Below are positions 62,851-64,000 of a DNA stretch of 64,000 bases, in pieces. The position numbers were made by a program, and so were the translations under genes. This DNA comes from an uncultured Clostridium sp. (GTDB lineage Bacteria; Bacillota; Clostridia; TANB77; CAG-508), in the NCBI GenBank assembly GCA_945865665.1, contig CAMBEE010000003.1, positions 1-64,000 of the forward strand, written 5' to 3'. The notes below the pieces were generated by a model. It was not told the origin of the DNA. It ran no database searches and worked only from the letters and a program-made list of their open reading frames with translations. Each line of letters opens with the position of its first letter. The first letter of the stretch is position 1.

Positions 62851-63189
62851 ATGGAAAATTGGATGCAAAAATTTGAAAATAAACAAGAAGAAACATATGA
62901 AGAGATGATAAGGAATGAGTTAGATCCATTATTAGATTTGGTTGATCATTCAAATATATATAGAGTTACTGACATGGAAAAAAACTTGACACGTATTGTT
63001 GAGTTATATGAAAAACTAGAAAAATCAGGATTAGAATATGATAAAAAAGATATGATTCTAAAAAAGAAACAATTAGCAGAGTTGAGATTTAAAATTAAAA
63101 AAGAAGAACATATGGAATCACATGAATCAGAGTCATGGAATGAGTTTGAAGAAGAGGAGCAAGAAAGGGACGATGATGAAGAAAGATAG
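62851..63189 (+). CDS. Highly charged protein of unknown function (112 aa)
   Basis: 112 residues, mostly Glu, Lys, Asp and Met with helical, coiled-coil-like character; the end is strongly acidic ([15 protein letters not shown]). No family is recognised. GGGGGAAA precedes ATG. Its last 14 bases overlap trmFO, so the two are translationally coupled. Confidence 0.65.
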   Translation: MENWMQKFENKQEETYEEMIRNELDPLLDLVDHSNIYRVTDMEKNLTRIVELYEKLEKSGLEYDKKDMILKKKQLAELRFKIKKEEHMESHESESWNEFEEEEQERDDDEER

Positions 63190-64000
63190 TATTACAATTA
63201 TAGGTGGAGGCCTTGCAGGGTGTGAGGCTGCATATCAAATTGCAAAAGCAGGAATAAAAGTAAAATTATATGAAATGAAACCAATAAAATATTCTGAAGC
63301 ACATTCAAATCAAAATTTGGCAGAGATAGTATGTAGTAATTCGTTTAAATCAAACTTGCTAACAAATGCATGTGGCTTATTAAAAGAAGAATTGAGGAGA
63401 TTAGATTCTTTATTAATTAGAATTGCTGACGAAACGCAAGTACCTGCAGGCCAGGCTTTAGCAGTTGACAGGGAGTTGTTTGCCAAAAGAGTAACAGAGG
63501 AAATTGAAGCAAATCCATTAATAGAAATTATCCACAAAGAGGTAGAAAGTGTGGATTCAGAGAGTGAAATAAATGCAGATGATGGAATAGTTATAATTGC
63601 TACAGGTCCATTGACTTCAGAAAAAATGGCAAAACAAATTTCTAAATTGACAGGTGAAGATAAATTGTATTTTTATGATGCGGCTGCACCTATCATATCA
63701 AAAGATAGTATTAATTTTGATATTGCTTTTTATGGAAATAGATATGAACAAGAAAAGAAAAAAGATGAGACTGTAGAAGAATGGCAGGAAAAACAAAAAA
63801 ATCAAGAGAAAAGTTATATCAATTTGCCTATGAATAAAGAAGAGTATGAAACTTTTTGGAAAGAACTAACAGAAGCGGAAGTTGTTACTTTACATGATTT
63901 TGAAAAAAGAGAAATTTTTGAAGGATGTATGCCAATAGAAATTATGGCAAAAAGAGGAATAGACACTTTACGTTTTGGACCATTAAAACCAGTTGGATTT
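63176..64000 (+). CDS. trmFO: TrmFO, folate-dependent tRNA-U54 methyltransferase (partial)
   Basis: 275 residues visible before the window ends. The N-terminal FAD-binding motif [12 protein letters not shown] is at residues 8-19, and the catalytic-type Cys53 sits in [36 protein letters not shown] and [10 protein letters not shown] follow, as does RFGPLKPVG at the edge. It makes m5U54 in the T-loop of tRNAs with methylenetetrahydrofolate and FADH2. Of two adjacent ATGs I prefer 63176; AAAGGGA lies upstream. It overlaps the 112-residue gene. Confidence 0.95.
   Translation, partial: MKKDSITIIGGGLAGCEAAYQIAKAGIKVKLYEMKPIKYSEAHSNQNLAEIVCSNSFKSNLLTNACGLLKEELRRLDSLLIRIADETQVPAGQALAVDRELFAKRVTEEIEANPLIEIIHKEVESVDSESEINADDGIVIIATGPLTSEKMAKQISKLTGEDKLYFYDAAAPIISKDSINFDIAFYGNRYEQEKKKDETVEEWQEKQKNQEKSYINLPMNKEEYETFWKELTEAEVVTLHDFEKREIFEGCMPIEIMAKRGIDTLRFGPLKPVGF

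Overview
The window is strongly AT-rich (roughly 28-30 % G+C by eye, not computed). It carries a Gram-positive, low-GC housekeeping set: rpoB-rpoC, ylxM-ffh-rpsP-khpA-rimM-trmD-rplS, gdpP-rplI-dnaB, tilS-ftsH, rpsU, yfmF-yfmH and trmFO. A Spo0E-like phosphatase, a SleB/CwlJ-like cell-wall hydrolase and a G5/3D-domain secreted protein point to a spore-forming or formerly spore-forming member of Clostridia. AT-rich codons, many prepilin-like surface proteins and WG repeats fit an uncultured gut Clostridia lineage. No rRNA, tRNA or CRISPR array was seen.

Layout. 1-11.3 kb: a long hairpin element, a WG-repeat membrane protein, an unknown tail-anchored protein, acpS, a TatD DNase, convergent htpX and lemA, a 3D-domain protein, a candidate small RNA, exoA, an AI-2E family permease, a small-multidrug-export protein and a cell-wall hydrolase. 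11.4-19 kb: rpoB-rpoC, separated from the usual rplKAJL neighbours. 19-25 kb: a tiny membrane protein, tadA behind a pseudoknot-like leader, a DUF4143 ATPase, a dicarboxylate symporter, dgt, and a deoxynucleoside-kinase-like gene. 25.2-26.5 kb: a roughly 600-nt GC-richer noncoding RNA followed by a small membrane protein with a DxxxD motif. I read this as OLE RNA with its partner OapA. 26.6-31.9 kb: an SDR oxidoreductase and the ffh-rplS operon. 32-47.8 kb is the accessory region: an Rpn nuclease broken by a stop codon, an HD protein, two XRE regulators, secreted and prepilin-like surface proteins that share near-identical DNA blocks, FeoA, and a TetR-controlled MMPL exporter with a secreted coiled-coil partner. 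47.9-64 kb: gdpP-rplI-dnaB-tilS-ftsH-rpsU, the M16 pair yfmF/yfmH, a Spo0E-like protein, a SWIM-SNF2 helicase and the start of trmFO.

Noncoding structure is the most unusual aspect. (1) The OLE-like RNA and OapA. (2) Three hairpins of about 200 bp (near 4-223, 49968-50172 and 55370-55604) have unrelated but self-complementary outer arms and a shared internal core with GAATGTGA facing GGTTC. This suggests selection on structure. (3) Two promoter-proximal pseudoknot-like hairpins (near 7520 and 19404) share a stem but have different loop pairings. (4) At least eight loci carry short inverted repeats of the GGGGACG type in gene borders. One of them supplies the last 11 codons of the MMPL exporter.

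Regulation that can be read directly includes three TetR-type palindromes over divergent promoters (42231-42322), three repeats around the promoter of the surface-protein operon beside an XRE gene (34769-34858), and many intrinsic terminators. Start codons were moved to positions supported by ribosome binding sites in rpoB, dgt, the kinase, ylxM, the MMPL exporter and several others.
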